Position numbers and translations under genes: made by a program. Of a stretch of 64,000 bases of DNA, positions 39,943 to 48,851 are shown piece after piece. The stretch lies in assembly GCA_020161505.1 (NCBI GenBank), contig JAIUNY010000002.1, positions 186,001-250,000 on the forward strand, given 5' to 3'. The notes below the pieces were generated by a model. It was given only the letters and a program-made list of their open reading frames with translations. It was not told where the DNA came from and ran no database searches. Source of the stretch: Armatimonadota bacterium (GTDB lineage: Bacteria; Armatimonadota; Fimbriimonadia; Fimbriimonadales; Fimbriimonadaceae). The stretch's first letter is position 1; every line of letters begins with the position of its first letter.

Positions 39943-41187
39943 ATGGAAGGATTGACTCCTCGATTCGTTGAATCTGCTCTGACGGATGCCTGCTCGGATA
40001 CGCCGGTGGTGGTGGTGCAGGGGCCTCGGCAGTGCGGCAAAACCACCCTGGTTCAGCAGCTTGATCTGCCCTACGTCACGCTCGACGACGGTCTGGCCCT
40101 CGATGCCGCTACCTCGAATCCGGAAGGATGGCTCGCAGCCTACGACAACCGGCTGATCATTGACGAAGTTCAACGCGCACCCACTCTCGCCCGTGCGATC
40201 AAGGCCCGGGTGGATAAGCGACGGCTCGCCGGGAGTTTCGTCCTCACTGGCTCGACCAACATCCTCCTTCTCCCTCGGCTCGCCGACTCCCTCGCCGGAC
40301 GGATGGAGGTCATCACCCTTTGGCCGCTCTCCTGGGCAGAAATGAATGACTCCCGCGTCTCATTTGCCGATCGAGTGTTCACCCAATGGCCGCCCAAACT
40401 CCATGCCGGCGAGCATGTCAGTGACGATGAGATCGCCCAGCGTATCCTGGCCGGCGGATTTCCCGAACCGATGAGCCGGGCGAAGCCGCAGCGGCGCGAA
40501 GCCTGGTTCCAAGCCTACATCCGCGCCCTCCTCGACCGAGACGTGCGCGATCTCGCGGAAATCGAGGGCCTGAACCAACTGCCGCGTCTGCTTCGATCCT
40601 TGGTCAGAAGCCTCTACGAGCCCACGAATGTGCTCGCTCTCAGCCGGGAAACCGGCATTGCCGCAACCACCCTCACCCGGTACCTCAGCCTCCTCGAAGG
40701 GGTGTTTCTCGTCAAGAGCGTCCCCGCCTGGACAGCCCTCGGCTCGGGAAAAGCGGCGAAAACGGCCCGTCTTGCCGTGGTGGATTCCGGCGTGGCTTGC
40801 CATCTCGACGGAGTTCGAGTCGTGGCGGATCTCACTCCCGCGCACTGGGAAAACGCAGTGGTCATGGAGCTGACCAAGCAGCTCAGCTGGAGCCAGGTCA
40901 GCCACGAAGTCATGCATTTCCGATCCATTCGGCAATACGCTCTGCCCGCCGTGCTCCAGGCTGCGGATGGTCGTCTCGTGGGAGTTTCGGTTTGCACCTC
41001 GGCACTCGCCAGTCCCTCTGATTTCAAAGCACTTGAGTACTTCGCCGATGTTGCGGGCGACGATTTCCACGCGGGCGTCGTGCTCACCATGGGCAACACC
41101 GTGCAGCGCGTCAGCGAGAAACTCACCGCCATGCCCGTTTCTGCCTTGTTTGAGAGAAGTTTCTGGACCTCATCAGACTCCGACTAA
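39943..41187 (+). CDS. AAA-type ATPase with DUF4143 domain
   Basis: This 414-residue protein has an AAA domain with Walker A VVQGPRQCGKTTL near residue 22, Walker B RLIIDEVQRAP near 72, and a sensor-type SFVLTGSTNILLL near 98. A C-terminal DUF4143 winged-helix domain includes LYEPTNVLALSRETGIAATTLTRYLSLLEGVFLVKSVPAW. Members are widespread in bacteria and archaea and their function is unknown; a role in DNA or stress response has been suggested. ATG at 39943 directly follows an operator-like palindrome. It is separate from the neighbouring ribE gene by 17 bases. Confidence 0.9.
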   Translation: MEGLTPRFVESALTDACSDTPVVVVQGPRQCGKTTLVQQLDLPYVTLDDGLALDAATSNPEGWLAAYDNRLIIDEVQRAPTLARAIKARVDKRRLAGSFVLTGSTNILLLPRLADSLAGRMEVITLWPLSWAEMNDSRVSFADRVFTQWPPKLHAGEHVSDDEIAQRILAGGFPEPMSRAKPQRREAWFQAYIRALLDRDVRDLAEIEGLNQLPRLLRSLVRSLYEPTNVLALSRETGIAATTLTRYLSLLEGVFLVKSVPAWTALGSGKAAKTARLAVVDSGVACHLDGVRVVADLTPAHWENAVVMELTKQLSWSQVSHEVMHFRSIRQYALPAVLQAADGRLVGVSVCTSALASPSDFKALEYFADVAGDDFHAGVVLTMGNTVQRVSEKLTAMPVSALFERSFWTSSDSD

Positions 41188-41192
41188 ACCTC

Positions 41193-41198
41193 CACAAT
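41193..41198 (+). promoter_or_regulatory. -10-like box before ribE
   Basis: CACAAT ends six bases before the ribE ATG at 41205, with no ribosome-binding site in between. Confidence 0.35.
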
Positions 41199-41204
41199 AG
41201 AGCC

Positions 41205-41792
41205 ATGTTTACGGGATTGGTTCAAGCGGTGGGCACGGTTCGGAGCCTCCAGAACCTGGTACTCACGGTGGACACACCCACCTCGGCTTGGCCGAACGAT
41301 CCCTGGCAACTCGGCGAAAGTGTTGCGGTTCAGGGATGCTGCCTCACTGTGGTGGACTCCTCTGATGGGTTGCGGTTCGATCTCAGTGAGGAAACCCTCG
41401 CTCGAACCAGCCTGGGCCAGCTGGCCGCAGGTTCCAAAGTGAATCTCGAACGGGCGATGCGTCCGATGGATCGACTAGGCGGGCACATCGTCCAGGGGCA
41501 TGTCGATGGGCTGGCGAAAGTGGTCTCGGTTCAAGAACTGCAGGGCTCGTGGGAGTTTCGGTTTGAAGTTCCGGCAGGGGGAGAACGGTACCTGATCGAC
41601 AAAGGGTCTGTGTGCCTCGATGGAGTCTCCTTGACCGTGGTGAACCCGGCGGGTTCACTCTTTGCCGTTGCCGTGATCCCTCACACCTACGAGGTCACGT
41701 CCCTCTCCGATCGCCAAGCCGGAGATGTCGTCAATCTGGAGTACGACGTGCTGGCGAAGCATGTCGAGAAGCTGCTGGAAAGCAGGAATTGA
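41205..41792 (+). CDS. ribE: Riboflavin synthase, alpha chain
   Basis: This 195-residue protein converts two molecules of 6,7-dimethyl-8-ribityllumazine to riboflavin. It has two lumazine-binding repeats. The first starts MFTGLVQAVGTVRSL and contains ESVAVQGCCLTVVDS; the second starts GHIVQGHVDGLAKVV and contains GSVCLDGVSLTVVNPAGSLF, with VIPHTYEVTSL. The family's N-terminal MFTG(L/I)V motif is intact, so the enzyme should be active. No other riboflavin genes are adjacent. It could work with the RibD-C reductase at 951. Confidence 0.95.
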   Translation: MFTGLVQAVGTVRSLQNLVLTVDTPTSAWPNDPWQLGESVAVQGCCLTVVDSSDGLRFDLSEETLARTSLGQLAAGSKVNLERAMRPMDRLGGHIVQGHVDGLAKVVSVQELQGSWEFRFEVPAGGERYLIDKGSVCLDGVSLTVVNPAGSLFAVAVIPHTYEVTSLSDRQAGDVVNLEYDVLAKHVEKLLESRN

Positions 41793-41846
41793 CGGGTGGG
41801 TTGCATCCGGCTCCATCATCCTCAGCCCCGTCCAAGCCAACGGGTT

Positions 41847-41875
41847 TTGGCCCCTTGGCGCAAATTTGCTACAAT
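41847..41875 (+). promoter_or_regulatory. Sigma-70-like promoter before the CNNM/CorC gene
   Basis: TTGGCC (41847-41852) and TACAAT (41870-41875) are exactly 17 bases apart. A leader of about 70 bases leads to the ATG at 41950. Confidence 0.6.
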
Positions 41876-41949
41876 AGCTCCATCGTAATGGATCCAGTTC
41901 CTTTATGTAGGCGGAAGGTGCGCGAGGCACGCAGGATGGTCTCGCCCTG

Positions 41950-43263
41950 ATGAGCGATAGTGTTTTGTTGCTGGTCAGCATTCTCCTGTTCTTTGCGTCG
42001 GCGTTCTTCGTCGCGGCGGAATACGCCATTGTCTCTGCGCGCAAGGAGAAACTCGAACCCGCGGCTAAGAAAGGGAGCCCGCTTGATCGCCTGGCGATCA
42101 AGGCTCTAGAGAGCCAGAGCCGGTACGTGGCAGGGACTCAGGTTTGCATCACATTCCTTGGCATTGCGATTGGTGCGGTGCTGGAGCCTGCGCTCACGGC
42201 GAAGCTGGAGCCCTTCTTCCCCGATGTCATCCCCGACTGGGCGGTGAGCATGGTCTCGATCCTTGTGGTCAGCTATCCCCTGGTCGTGATTGGGGAGCTC
42301 GTGCCGAAGTACGTCACGCTTCAATTCCCCGAGGCGATTTTGCGCTTCGTCATCGGCCCGATGCGCATCCTCGTCGTGCTCCTGAAGCCGATCATCTGGC
42401 TGTTCGAGAAGTCTGGGGTGCTTGTGATGAAGCTGCTCAGGGTCAAGGTCTCCGACGATAGTCCGGTGATCTCGCGGGAGGAACTCTACTATCTCATTCG
42501 CGCTGGACAAGAGGGCGGCGGCCTGCAGGAAGACCAGGCGGAGTTTGTGAGCAAAACCCTCCGCCTCGATGAGCTCGATGCAGAAGATGCGATGCTCCAC
42601 CGGCTCGACATCAAGTGGCTCGACGCGAATCTGAGCAAAGAGCAGGTGCTCGAAAAGCTCACCGATATCCCCCATAGCCGCATCCCGGTATGCCGAGGAG
42701 ATATTGATGATGTGGTCGGGATTGTGTATCTCCACGACATCGTGATCAACCTCGGTGATCCAAGTTTCGATCTGGTTAAGCTCGCTCGGGAGCCAATTTA
42801 TGTCCCGGAGAGCCTGACCCTGAACCGCCTGGTTGAGATCATGCGGGATCACAAGAGCCAGATTGCGATCGTTCAAGATGAGTACGGCGGAACGCGCGGC
42901 CTGGTCACGCTGGAAGACATCATCGAAGAGGTTTTCGGTGATCTGGAAGACACGAAGGAGAGCGAACGTCCGACGATTGAGCGCACAAGCGCAGGGCGAG
43001 TCAGCGCGCGGGGCGATGTCCGCTACGACGAACTTCTCGACTTCCTGGACCTGGAGCCGGATGAGAGCGAATTCACCACGGAATCACTCGCTGAGGTGCT
43101 GATGAACAGCCTCGGGCGAACCGCGAAAATCGGGGATACGGTGGATCTTCCGGTGGGTCGGCTCCGAGTGGAGCAGCTTGCCCAGCGACGGATCACGCGG
43201 GTGGGCGTGTACCTGCGGAGCGATGTCGTTTCCGCGCAGGAAGAAGCTCCGGCGAAGCGCTAG
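41950..43263 (+). CDS. CNNM/CorC (HlyC) family membrane protein with CBS domains
   Basis: This 437-residue protein has an N-terminal DUF21 membrane domain with four helices (VLLLVSILLFFASAFFVAAEYAIV; GTQVCITFLGIAIGAVLE; WAVSMVSILVVSYPLVVIGELVPKYV; ILVVLLKPIIWLF). Two CBS domains (about 205-330) include MLHRLDIKWLD, SRIPVCRGDIDDVVGIVYLHD and SQIAIVQDEYGGTRGLVTLED. A C-terminal CorC/HlyC transporter-associated domain ends the protein. The family exports or regulates magnesium or cobalt. A good promoter lies upstream. Its stop shares CTAG with the convergent gene. Confidence 0.92.
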   Translation: MSDSVLLLVSILLFFASAFFVAAEYAIVSARKEKLEPAAKKGSPLDRLAIKALESQSRYVAGTQVCITFLGIAIGAVLEPALTAKLEPFFPDVIPDWAVSMVSILVVSYPLVVIGELVPKYVTLQFPEAILRFVIGPMRILVVLLKPIIWLFEKSGVLVMKLLRVKVSDDSPVISREELYYLIRAGQEGGGLQEDQAEFVSKTLRLDELDAEDAMLHRLDIKWLDANLSKEQVLEKLTDIPHSRIPVCRGDIDDVVGIVYLHDIVINLGDPSFDLVKLAREPIYVPESLTLNRLVEIMRDHKSQIAIVQDEYGGTRGLVTLEDIIEEVFGDLEDTKESERPTIERTSAGRVSARGDVRYDELLDFLDLEPDESEFTTESLAEVLMNSLGRTAKIGDTVDLPVGRLRVEQLAQRRITRVGVYLRSDVVSAQEEAPAKR

Positions 43264-43829
43264 GTTCGCTTCATCTCTGCTTCAAGTGCCTGGAGCCAGG
43301 CTTCGGCTTCGGCGGGGGCTGAGAACTTGATCCTGATCGACTCCGCGGGCATCGACGCAAAGGTCTCGCCGACCATCTTCTGATATTTGCGCACCCGGGT
43401 GAGGCTCCAGAGGATGATGTTTTCTCTGTGAAAGAAAGTCTTGAACCCCTCTCGAGAGTGCCCCCAGAGCAGTTCGCGCTTCACGATTCGACGAATCGTT
43501 CGGCCAATGATGCGGGGGCCGACGATTCGGTAGCCGTAATCCAGCCAGATGAGCGTATCAATGCGCCCCATCACGATGTCGCGGACACTCCCGTAGTTCC
43601 CATCGGCCACCCAATCTTCCTCGCTGATCGCATGTCGTACCTGGTTGCGGAATTCCTCGTCAGGTAGCGGAACCATGCCGGGCTGCCAGTTGATCGCGTC
43701 GAACTCCACGTATTCGTAGTCGAGAATGCCGGCAAGACGCTTCGCAAACGTCGATTTCCCACTCCCCGAAACTCCTCGGACATTGATCCGCCGACCCACG
43801 CGGCGCGGAGGAAGGGAGCCTGCATTCAC
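43260..43829 (-). CDS. P-loop NTPase, adenylate-kinase-like (topology-modulation type)
   Basis: This 189-residue protein has the Walker A loop VRGVSGSGKSTFAKRLAG near residue 18 and a kinase-like start. It resembles FlaR/topology-modulation proteins and small adenylate/shikimate kinases: VEFDAINWQPG, EDWVADGNYGSVRDIVMGRIDTLIWLDY and the lid-like RTIRRIVKRELLWGHSREG. Its substrate is unknown. GTG at 43829 is preceded by a TAAGGT box six bases upstream. It is divergent from the S9 peptidase gene. Confidence 0.75.
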   Translation of the reverse strand: MNAGSLPPRRVGRRINVRGVSGSGKSTFAKRLAGILDYEYVEFDAINWQPGMVPLPDEEFRNQVRHAISEEDWVADGNYGSVRDIVMGRIDTLIWLDYGYRIVGPRIIGRTIRRIVKRELLWGHSREGFKTFFHRENIILWSLTRVRKYQKMVGETFASMPAESIRIKFSAPAEAEAWLQALEAEMKRT

Positions 43830-43876
43830 GCGAAGACCTTACCCCGCAAGCCCGGCGCGGCGGTAACCTGCCAGGC

Positions 43877-45874
43877 ATGTCGAAGCGACCTTTCGTGCCG
43901 GAAGACTTGAAGTCACTGGCGTTCCTCAGCGACCCCCAGCTTTCGCCCGATGGATCGACGGTGCTCTACGCCCAAGGCAAGCTGAATGAGAAGAACTCGC
44001 TCGCTCCGCAGATCTGGGCGGTCAATGTGGAGTCGGCGGAGGCAAAGCAGCTCACTCAGCATGAAAAGGGGCATGGCCAAGCGCGGTGGTCGCCTTGTGG
44101 TGGATGGATTTCGTTCGTCAGTGGTCGCGGAGGATCGGCGCAGATCTGGTTGATGCCCTGGCGAGGTGGCGAAGCCAAAGCGCTCTCGAAGCTCGATGAA
44201 GGCAGTATCGGCGAGACGAAGTGGTCGCCGGATGGACGGTGGATCGCTTTCACCTATCGACCGACTCACCCCGATCGAACGAGCAAGGCAAAGAAGGAGC
44301 GCGACGAGAAGGGTCTCTCCACGCCAGCCTGGGAGATCGAGACTCTGTGGTACCGGCTCGATGGCGATGGATATTTTGGGCAGCAGCGGTACGCAATCCA
44401 CTTGATCGAGGTCGCCACCGGCGAGACGAAGGAGATCTACTCGGCGGGCAAGCTGGGTTCGTTCGGGTTCGACTGGCTTCCCGACAGCTCGGGCCTCGCC
44501 GTGATTCGCGCGGCGAGCGACAATCCTCTGATTGACGATCCGAGCGATCAGGTGTATCTGGTTGGGCTTGATGGGGCCGAGAAGCAGGTGACGAACCTCG
44601 TCTCGGGTGGACGCGGGAATCCCGCGGTTTCGCCCTGCGGCGGCTTCGTCTCCTATCTCGCTAACTTGGATGCCAAGGATGTCTGGGGGGTACGCAATTC
44701 AAGGCTCTACGTGCTGGATTTGAAAAGCGGTGTCGAACAGTGCTTGACTCCCGAGGAACCTCTGTGTCTCGATGCGGCCACGCTCACCGACACGAGCGCG
44801 GATGGCGCGACGCTCAACACCTGGTCGCGAGATGGGTCGAAAATCTATGTGAAGGTGGCGGTGCAAGGCACGGTTCAGCTGGGTTCGGTTGACGTGGCGA
44901 ACGGTGGGCTGACCCTTCTCACCGAAGGTCAACACGTACTCGGATTCGGCGGTTTCAGTGCCGATGGAACCAAGCTCGGGGTCACACGCGGGGCTCCGAC
45001 TCAGGTGAGCGAGGTCGGCGTCGTCTCGCTGGGAGAAACCACGGAAATCCGTGAACTCACGAGTGTAAACCGAGAGTTTCTCGCCACGGTGGAATTGGCG
45101 GAGCCAGAAGAACTTTGGCTCGATTCCACCGGAGGGACGAGGGTTCAGGCTTGGGTGATGAGGCCTTCAAAGGGTGGAATCACGCCAGGAATCCTCGAAG
45201 TCCACGGTGGACCGCACACCCAGTACGGGCTGGGCTTCTTTGTTGAGTTCCAGAGCCTGGTGAGCGCGGGATACACCGTGGTCTTCAGCAATCCGCGCGG
45301 ATCCAAGGGCTACAGCGAAGAACACACCGCTGCCATCGAACGCGATTGGGGCAATGCGGATTGGGATGACATCCAAACCGTGACGAACTGGATGCTGAGC
45401 GACCCCCACATCGACTCCAAACGCGTGGCCATCATGGGGGGAAGCTACGGCGGATACATGACGAACTGGGCGGTCGGGCACAGTGGTGTCTACAAAACCG
45501 CCATCACCGACCGCTGTGTGAGCAACTGGGTGAGCATGGCGGGCAATAGCGACTTCCCCCTGGCTCGCGATGACTACTTTGGAGGATACGCCTGGGGCGA
45601 CCTTGAGAAGATTCGCGAGATGTGGCGGCAATCGCCGATTTCCTACTTCGACAAGGTGCGCACGCCGATGCTCGTCATCCACAGCGAGGGCGATCTGCGG
45701 TGCAATGTCGAGCAAGGCGAGCAGGTCTTCCACGCATTGCAAGCGCAAGGAATCAAGAGCAAGTTCATCCGGTATCCGGTGGAAACCAGCCACGGATTGA
45801 GCCGAACTGGGCCGGTTGACTTGCGGATCCACCGCATCCACTCGATCCTCAGTTGGTATCAGGAGACCCTGTAG
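43877..45874 (+). CDS. S9 family peptidase (acylaminoacyl-peptidase-like)
   Basis: This 665-residue protein has an N-terminal beta-propeller (about 10-400, with repeats such as DPQLSPDGSTVLYAQGK, ARWSPCGGWISFVSGR and TKWSPDGRWIAFTYRP) and a C-terminal alpha/beta-hydrolase domain. The catalytic Ser is in AIMGGSYGGYMTNW near residue 524, the Asp in IHSEGDLRCNVEQGEQ near 607, and the His in VETSHGLSR near 642. It cuts short peptides or N-acylated peptides. It lacks a signal peptide and is probably cytoplasmic. The downstream AlbA_2 gene begins eight bases after it, with an AGGAG site overlapping the end. Confidence 0.93.
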   Translation: MSKRPFVPEDLKSLAFLSDPQLSPDGSTVLYAQGKLNEKNSLAPQIWAVNVESAEAKQLTQHEKGHGQARWSPCGGWISFVSGRGGSAQIWLMPWRGGEAKALSKLDEGSIGETKWSPDGRWIAFTYRPTHPDRTSKAKKERDEKGLSTPAWEIETLWYRLDGDGYFGQQRYAIHLIEVATGETKEIYSAGKLGSFGFDWLPDSSGLAVIRAASDNPLIDDPSDQVYLVGLDGAEKQVTNLVSGGRGNPAVSPCGGFVSYLANLDAKDVWGVRNSRLYVLDLKSGVEQCLTPEEPLCLDAATLTDTSADGATLNTWSRDGSKIYVKVAVQGTVQLGSVDVANGGLTLLTEGQHVLGFGGFSADGTKLGVTRGAPTQVSEVGVVSLGETTEIRELTSVNREFLATVELAEPEELWLDSTGGTRVQAWVMRPSKGGITPGILEVHGGPHTQYGLGFFVEFQSLVSAGYTVVFSNPRGSKGYSEEHTAAIERDWGNADWDDIQTVTNWMLSDPHIDSKRVAIMGGSYGGYMTNWAVGHSGVYKTAITDRCVSNWVSMAGNSDFPLARDDYFGGYAWGDLEKIREMWRQSPISYFDKVRTPMLVIHSEGDLRCNVEQGEQVFHALQAQGIKSKFIRYPVETSHGLSRTGPVDLRIHRIHSILSWYQETL

Positions 45875-45881
45875 GAGCCGC

Positions 45882-47276
45882 GTGCGGCGGCGATTTGTTC
45901 CTGGTCGAGGGGTGGTGAAGCTGACAAAAATCGAACGCCCCCCTCAATTCGACGGCCCGGCCCACGCGGCGGAATTCCTCCTCCTGCTCATCGATGGGGG
46001 ACTGGACGAGATGGCGACATCTCGTCGGAAACATCTTCCGCCGGAGACGAAGCCGGAGATGAGAGCGCGGCTGGTTCGAGTTGCCCAGAAGCTGCTGGTG
46101 CTTCGGGCTCTGGATTGCCTCCGATGGATCGACTTTCCGCCGCAACTTTCCTATCTCGATGCGGTGAACGACCAGTGGGTGAAGGGGCCTTATACGATCT
46201 TCCAGGCCCTGCACCATCTTTGGCATCTGGGGTTTGCGGAGCCCTCGAAGATTCGTCGCATCACCAGCCGAGGGAGGTTTGGCAGCATCCCTTACTTGGG
46301 CGACTCGCTGGAGGATCGAGCGTTTTCGGAATCTCAAATCACCTGGAATGACGAGGTTTTGCTTGCTCCCGAGGGGATGATTGCCTCGCTGGTCGCGGCG
46401 ATTGGCACTCTGAGCCTGGGCGATGACTTGGGCGCGATCATCGGCAAACTCCACACATTTGATGAAACGGGCGACGTGCCAGAGCATCGGCTGTGTCTGA
46501 TGGGATTGGGCGATGATCGAGAAGCGATGCTGCTCTCCACCAGCGGCGGCGGATCGGCGATTGCTTCGCTCCGGGCGGCGAATTTGCCGGAGCACAGCTT
46601 GTTCCGCATCATCGGCTCTCAGGTCAGATGGCTCTGCTCGGATGAGGAGTCGGCGCGTGTGCTGCGCTGGCGGCTGATCGTGCACCTGGCGGAAGCGGCG
46701 AAGGCACCCCGCGAATTGCCGGACTTGCTCGACAGAGTCACTGTGATGCCGAGCCACGCCTTTTTCCCAGAAGGCCCTCGGCAAGAGTACAAAGCCACCT
46801 ACGAAGCCGACTCCCGCACATCGACCAAGAATCCCCACAACCGGCTCGCCTGCCTGAAGACGATCTGTGGCTTTTTGAATGCGGAGGGCGGCACGCTCAC
46901 GATTGGGGTGACCGACGAGGGAGAAGTGCTCGGCCTCGGGGCTGACTTTGCCCTGATCAACGATGACGCCAAGGCCGATACCTTCGAACTCCGGCTCCGG
47001 GAGGCGATGAAAAACCATCTGGATCCCTTGCCGCTGAACCTGGTGGAGGTCGCCTTTCCCGAGGCCTTCGGGCGGACGATCTGTGAGGTTCGTGTGGCGA
47101 AAGCACCCTCGCCGACCTATCTTGGCTACAAAGATTTGAAGTCCGGCGAGGCCAAGCGCGAACTCTTTGTCCGGGACGGCAATCGCACGATTGCTCTGCG
47201 CGGCGCCCATCTGGAGCAATTTCTCGCCGGAAATTGGGACGGCTCGACCCAGGAAACCAGCTCCGACGAGACCTGA
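45882..47276 (+). CDS. Protein with C-terminal AlbA_2 (Schlafen-type) domain
   Basis: The last 160 residues match the AlbA_2/Schlafen DNA/RNA-binding fold: EGPRQEYKATYEADSRTSTK, then LACLKTICGFLNAEGGTLTI, GVTDEGEVLGL, and a final strand with LFVRDGNRTIAL. The N-terminal 300 residues are unlike any domain I know, mostly helical with an acidic start. GTG at 45882 has AGGAG four bases upstream; GTG at 45912 is an alternative. AlbA_2 proteins occur in defence and stress contexts. It is cotranscribed with the S9 peptidase gene. Confidence 0.75.
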   Translation: MRRRFVPGRGVVKLTKIERPPQFDGPAHAAEFLLLLIDGGLDEMATSRRKHLPPETKPEMRARLVRVAQKLLVLRALDCLRWIDFPPQLSYLDAVNDQWVKGPYTIFQALHHLWHLGFAEPSKIRRITSRGRFGSIPYLGDSLEDRAFSESQITWNDEVLLAPEGMIASLVAAIGTLSLGDDLGAIIGKLHTFDETGDVPEHRLCLMGLGDDREAMLLSTSGGGSAIASLRAANLPEHSLFRIIGSQVRWLCSDEESARVLRWRLIVHLAEAAKAPRELPDLLDRVTVMPSHAFFPEGPRQEYKATYEADSRTSTKNPHNRLACLKTICGFLNAEGGTLTIGVTDEGEVLGLGADFALINDDAKADTFELRLREAMKNHLDPLPLNLVEVAFPEAFGRTICEVRVAKAPSPTYLGYKDLKSGEAKRELFVRDGNRTIALRGAHLEQFLAGNWDGSTQETSSDET

Positions 47277-47333
47277 ATCCGCGCCAAGTCGCGTGCCTGT
47301 GCCAAACTAATCCGAACTGAAACAGGTGCAACG

Positions 47334-48836
47334 ATGCCGCATGTCTCACTAAACATTCCCGCGATTGGCGAAGGCCTTCAAGAAGCCCGTGTTGTAAAGC
47401 TCCTCAAGCAGCCTGGGGATCGGGTGAAGCGAGACGAGCCGATCTACCAAATGGAGACGGACAAAGCGGTGATGGACGTGGAATCCAGCCACGACGGCAT
47501 TGTGGTTCAGTGGCTCGCCAAAGAAGATGATGTCCTCGCCATTGGGGCTCCGATTCTCGTGCTTGATTCGGCGGAGCCCGGTGAGGCGCCGGTGGCTACC
47601 CCGACTCAGGTTGACGAGGCTCCAGCGGTCAGCGATGGCGCGGTCGCCCTGCAAATCCCCGCGATCGGTGAAGGGCTCCAGGAGGCCCGTTTGGTCGCCA
47701 AGCTCAAGCAAGTCGGCGAGATGGTGAAGCGCGACGAAACGATTTACCAGATGGAAACCGACAAAGCCGTGATGGATGTCGAATGCCCCTACGAAGCGGT
47801 GATCGTGGAGTGGCTCGCCGAAGTCGACGCCGTGCTCCCCATCGGGGCGGATGTCGTGCGCATCCAGACTTCCGATGCAGTTTCCACTGGTGCCGCAGCG
47901 CCTGCAGCCGCAGCAGCTCCCGCGGCCCAAGCTTCGGCCCCCGCGACGGCACCCAAGCTCGCTCCAGGCGAGCGTCGGCGCGATATTCCCCCGCGCACCC
48001 GAGCTTACGCGAAGCAAAAAGGTATCCCGGAAGATGAGCTTGCCGTGATTCCTGCGAAGGGATCCAAGCTGATGCCCGAGGACATCGATGCCTGGGTGGC
48101 AGGGCATTCCGACGAGACCCCGGCGGCCAAGAAGGGCGACTCTGGTGGACGCACCTATTCCGAAGCTCCAATGGCCTCGCGCCAGAGAGTGCTGAGCAGC
48201 CGACTGGTTCGAGGGAATCAGGTTGTGGTGCCTGGCATGATGTCGGTGGTGTGCGATTGGCGAGGCGTCGAATCGCTCCGCGCCGCGTACAAGGCCAAGG
48301 GCGGCGACTTCCAGCCGAGCACTTTCACGATGTTCGCCTATGCGGTCGCTCTTGCCGCGAAGAATCACCCGATTGTCCGCTCCACGATGATCGGCGATTC
48401 CACCGTGCGCACCTACGATCACCTCCAGCTGGGAATCGCGGTGGCTCTGCCGGGCGATCAGCTGGTGGTTGCGGTCGTTGAGAACTCAGATGCTCTCGAT
48501 TGGGAAACCTTTGCCTTCACCACCCGAGAGAGAATCAATCTTGCTCGGGATGGTCAGGATCAGGCCAACGAGTCGGTGACCCTGAGCATTACGAACATGC
48601 AGGCCTATGGCATTCGCGATGCGATGGCGGTAGTTGTCCCGCCCGGCGTCGCGACGATCTTCCTCGGCGAGGCCCACAACGCGCTGGATCAGTCGGGCCA
48701 AGATCCGAAAATCATCCGCGCCGCGAACGTCGGGATCACGATTGACCACCGGCTGATCAATGGGGTCGGTGGGGCGGAGTTCCTCAACGCGATTCGCGCG
48801 AACGTAGAAGGAATTCAGGACCTCATCAAGATCTGA
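47334..48836 (+). CDS. Dihydrolipoamide acyltransferase (E2) with two lipoyl domains
   Basis: This 500-residue protein is the E2 core of a 2-oxoacid dehydrogenase complex. Two lipoyl domains (about 3-78 and 103-178) each carry a lipoylated Lys in YQMETDKAVMDVE. An Ala/Pro-rich linker, a peripheral-subunit-binding domain (about 217-255, IPPRTRAYAKQKGIPEDEL) and an acyltransferase domain follow. The catalytic His motif is IDHRLINGVGG, with Asn where most E2s have Asp. The next genes suggest a branched-chain 2-oxoacid complex, but pyruvate or 2-oxoglutarate E2 cannot be excluded. No E1 or E3 gene is next to it. Confidence 0.9.
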   Translation: MPHVSLNIPAIGEGLQEARVVKLLKQPGDRVKRDEPIYQMETDKAVMDVESSHDGIVVQWLAKEDDVLAIGAPILVLDSAEPGEAPVATPTQVDEAPAVSDGAVALQIPAIGEGLQEARLVAKLKQVGEMVKRDETIYQMETDKAVMDVECPYEAVIVEWLAEVDAVLPIGADVVRIQTSDAVSTGAAAPAAAAAPAAQASAPATAPKLAPGERRRDIPPRTRAYAKQKGIPEDELAVIPAKGSKLMPEDIDAWVAGHSDETPAAKKGDSGGRTYSEAPMASRQRVLSSRLVRGNQVVVPGMMSVVCDWRGVESLRAAYKAKGGDFQPSTFTMFAYAVALAAKNHPIVRSTMIGDSTVRTYDHLQLGIAVALPGDQLVVAVVENSDALDWETFAFTTRERINLARDGQDQANESVTLSITNMQAYGIRDAMAVVVPPGVATIFLGEAHNALDQSGQDPKIIRAANVGITIDHRLINGVGGAEFLNAIRANVEGIQDLIKI

Positions 48837-48851
48837 GGTGAGGTGCCCACG

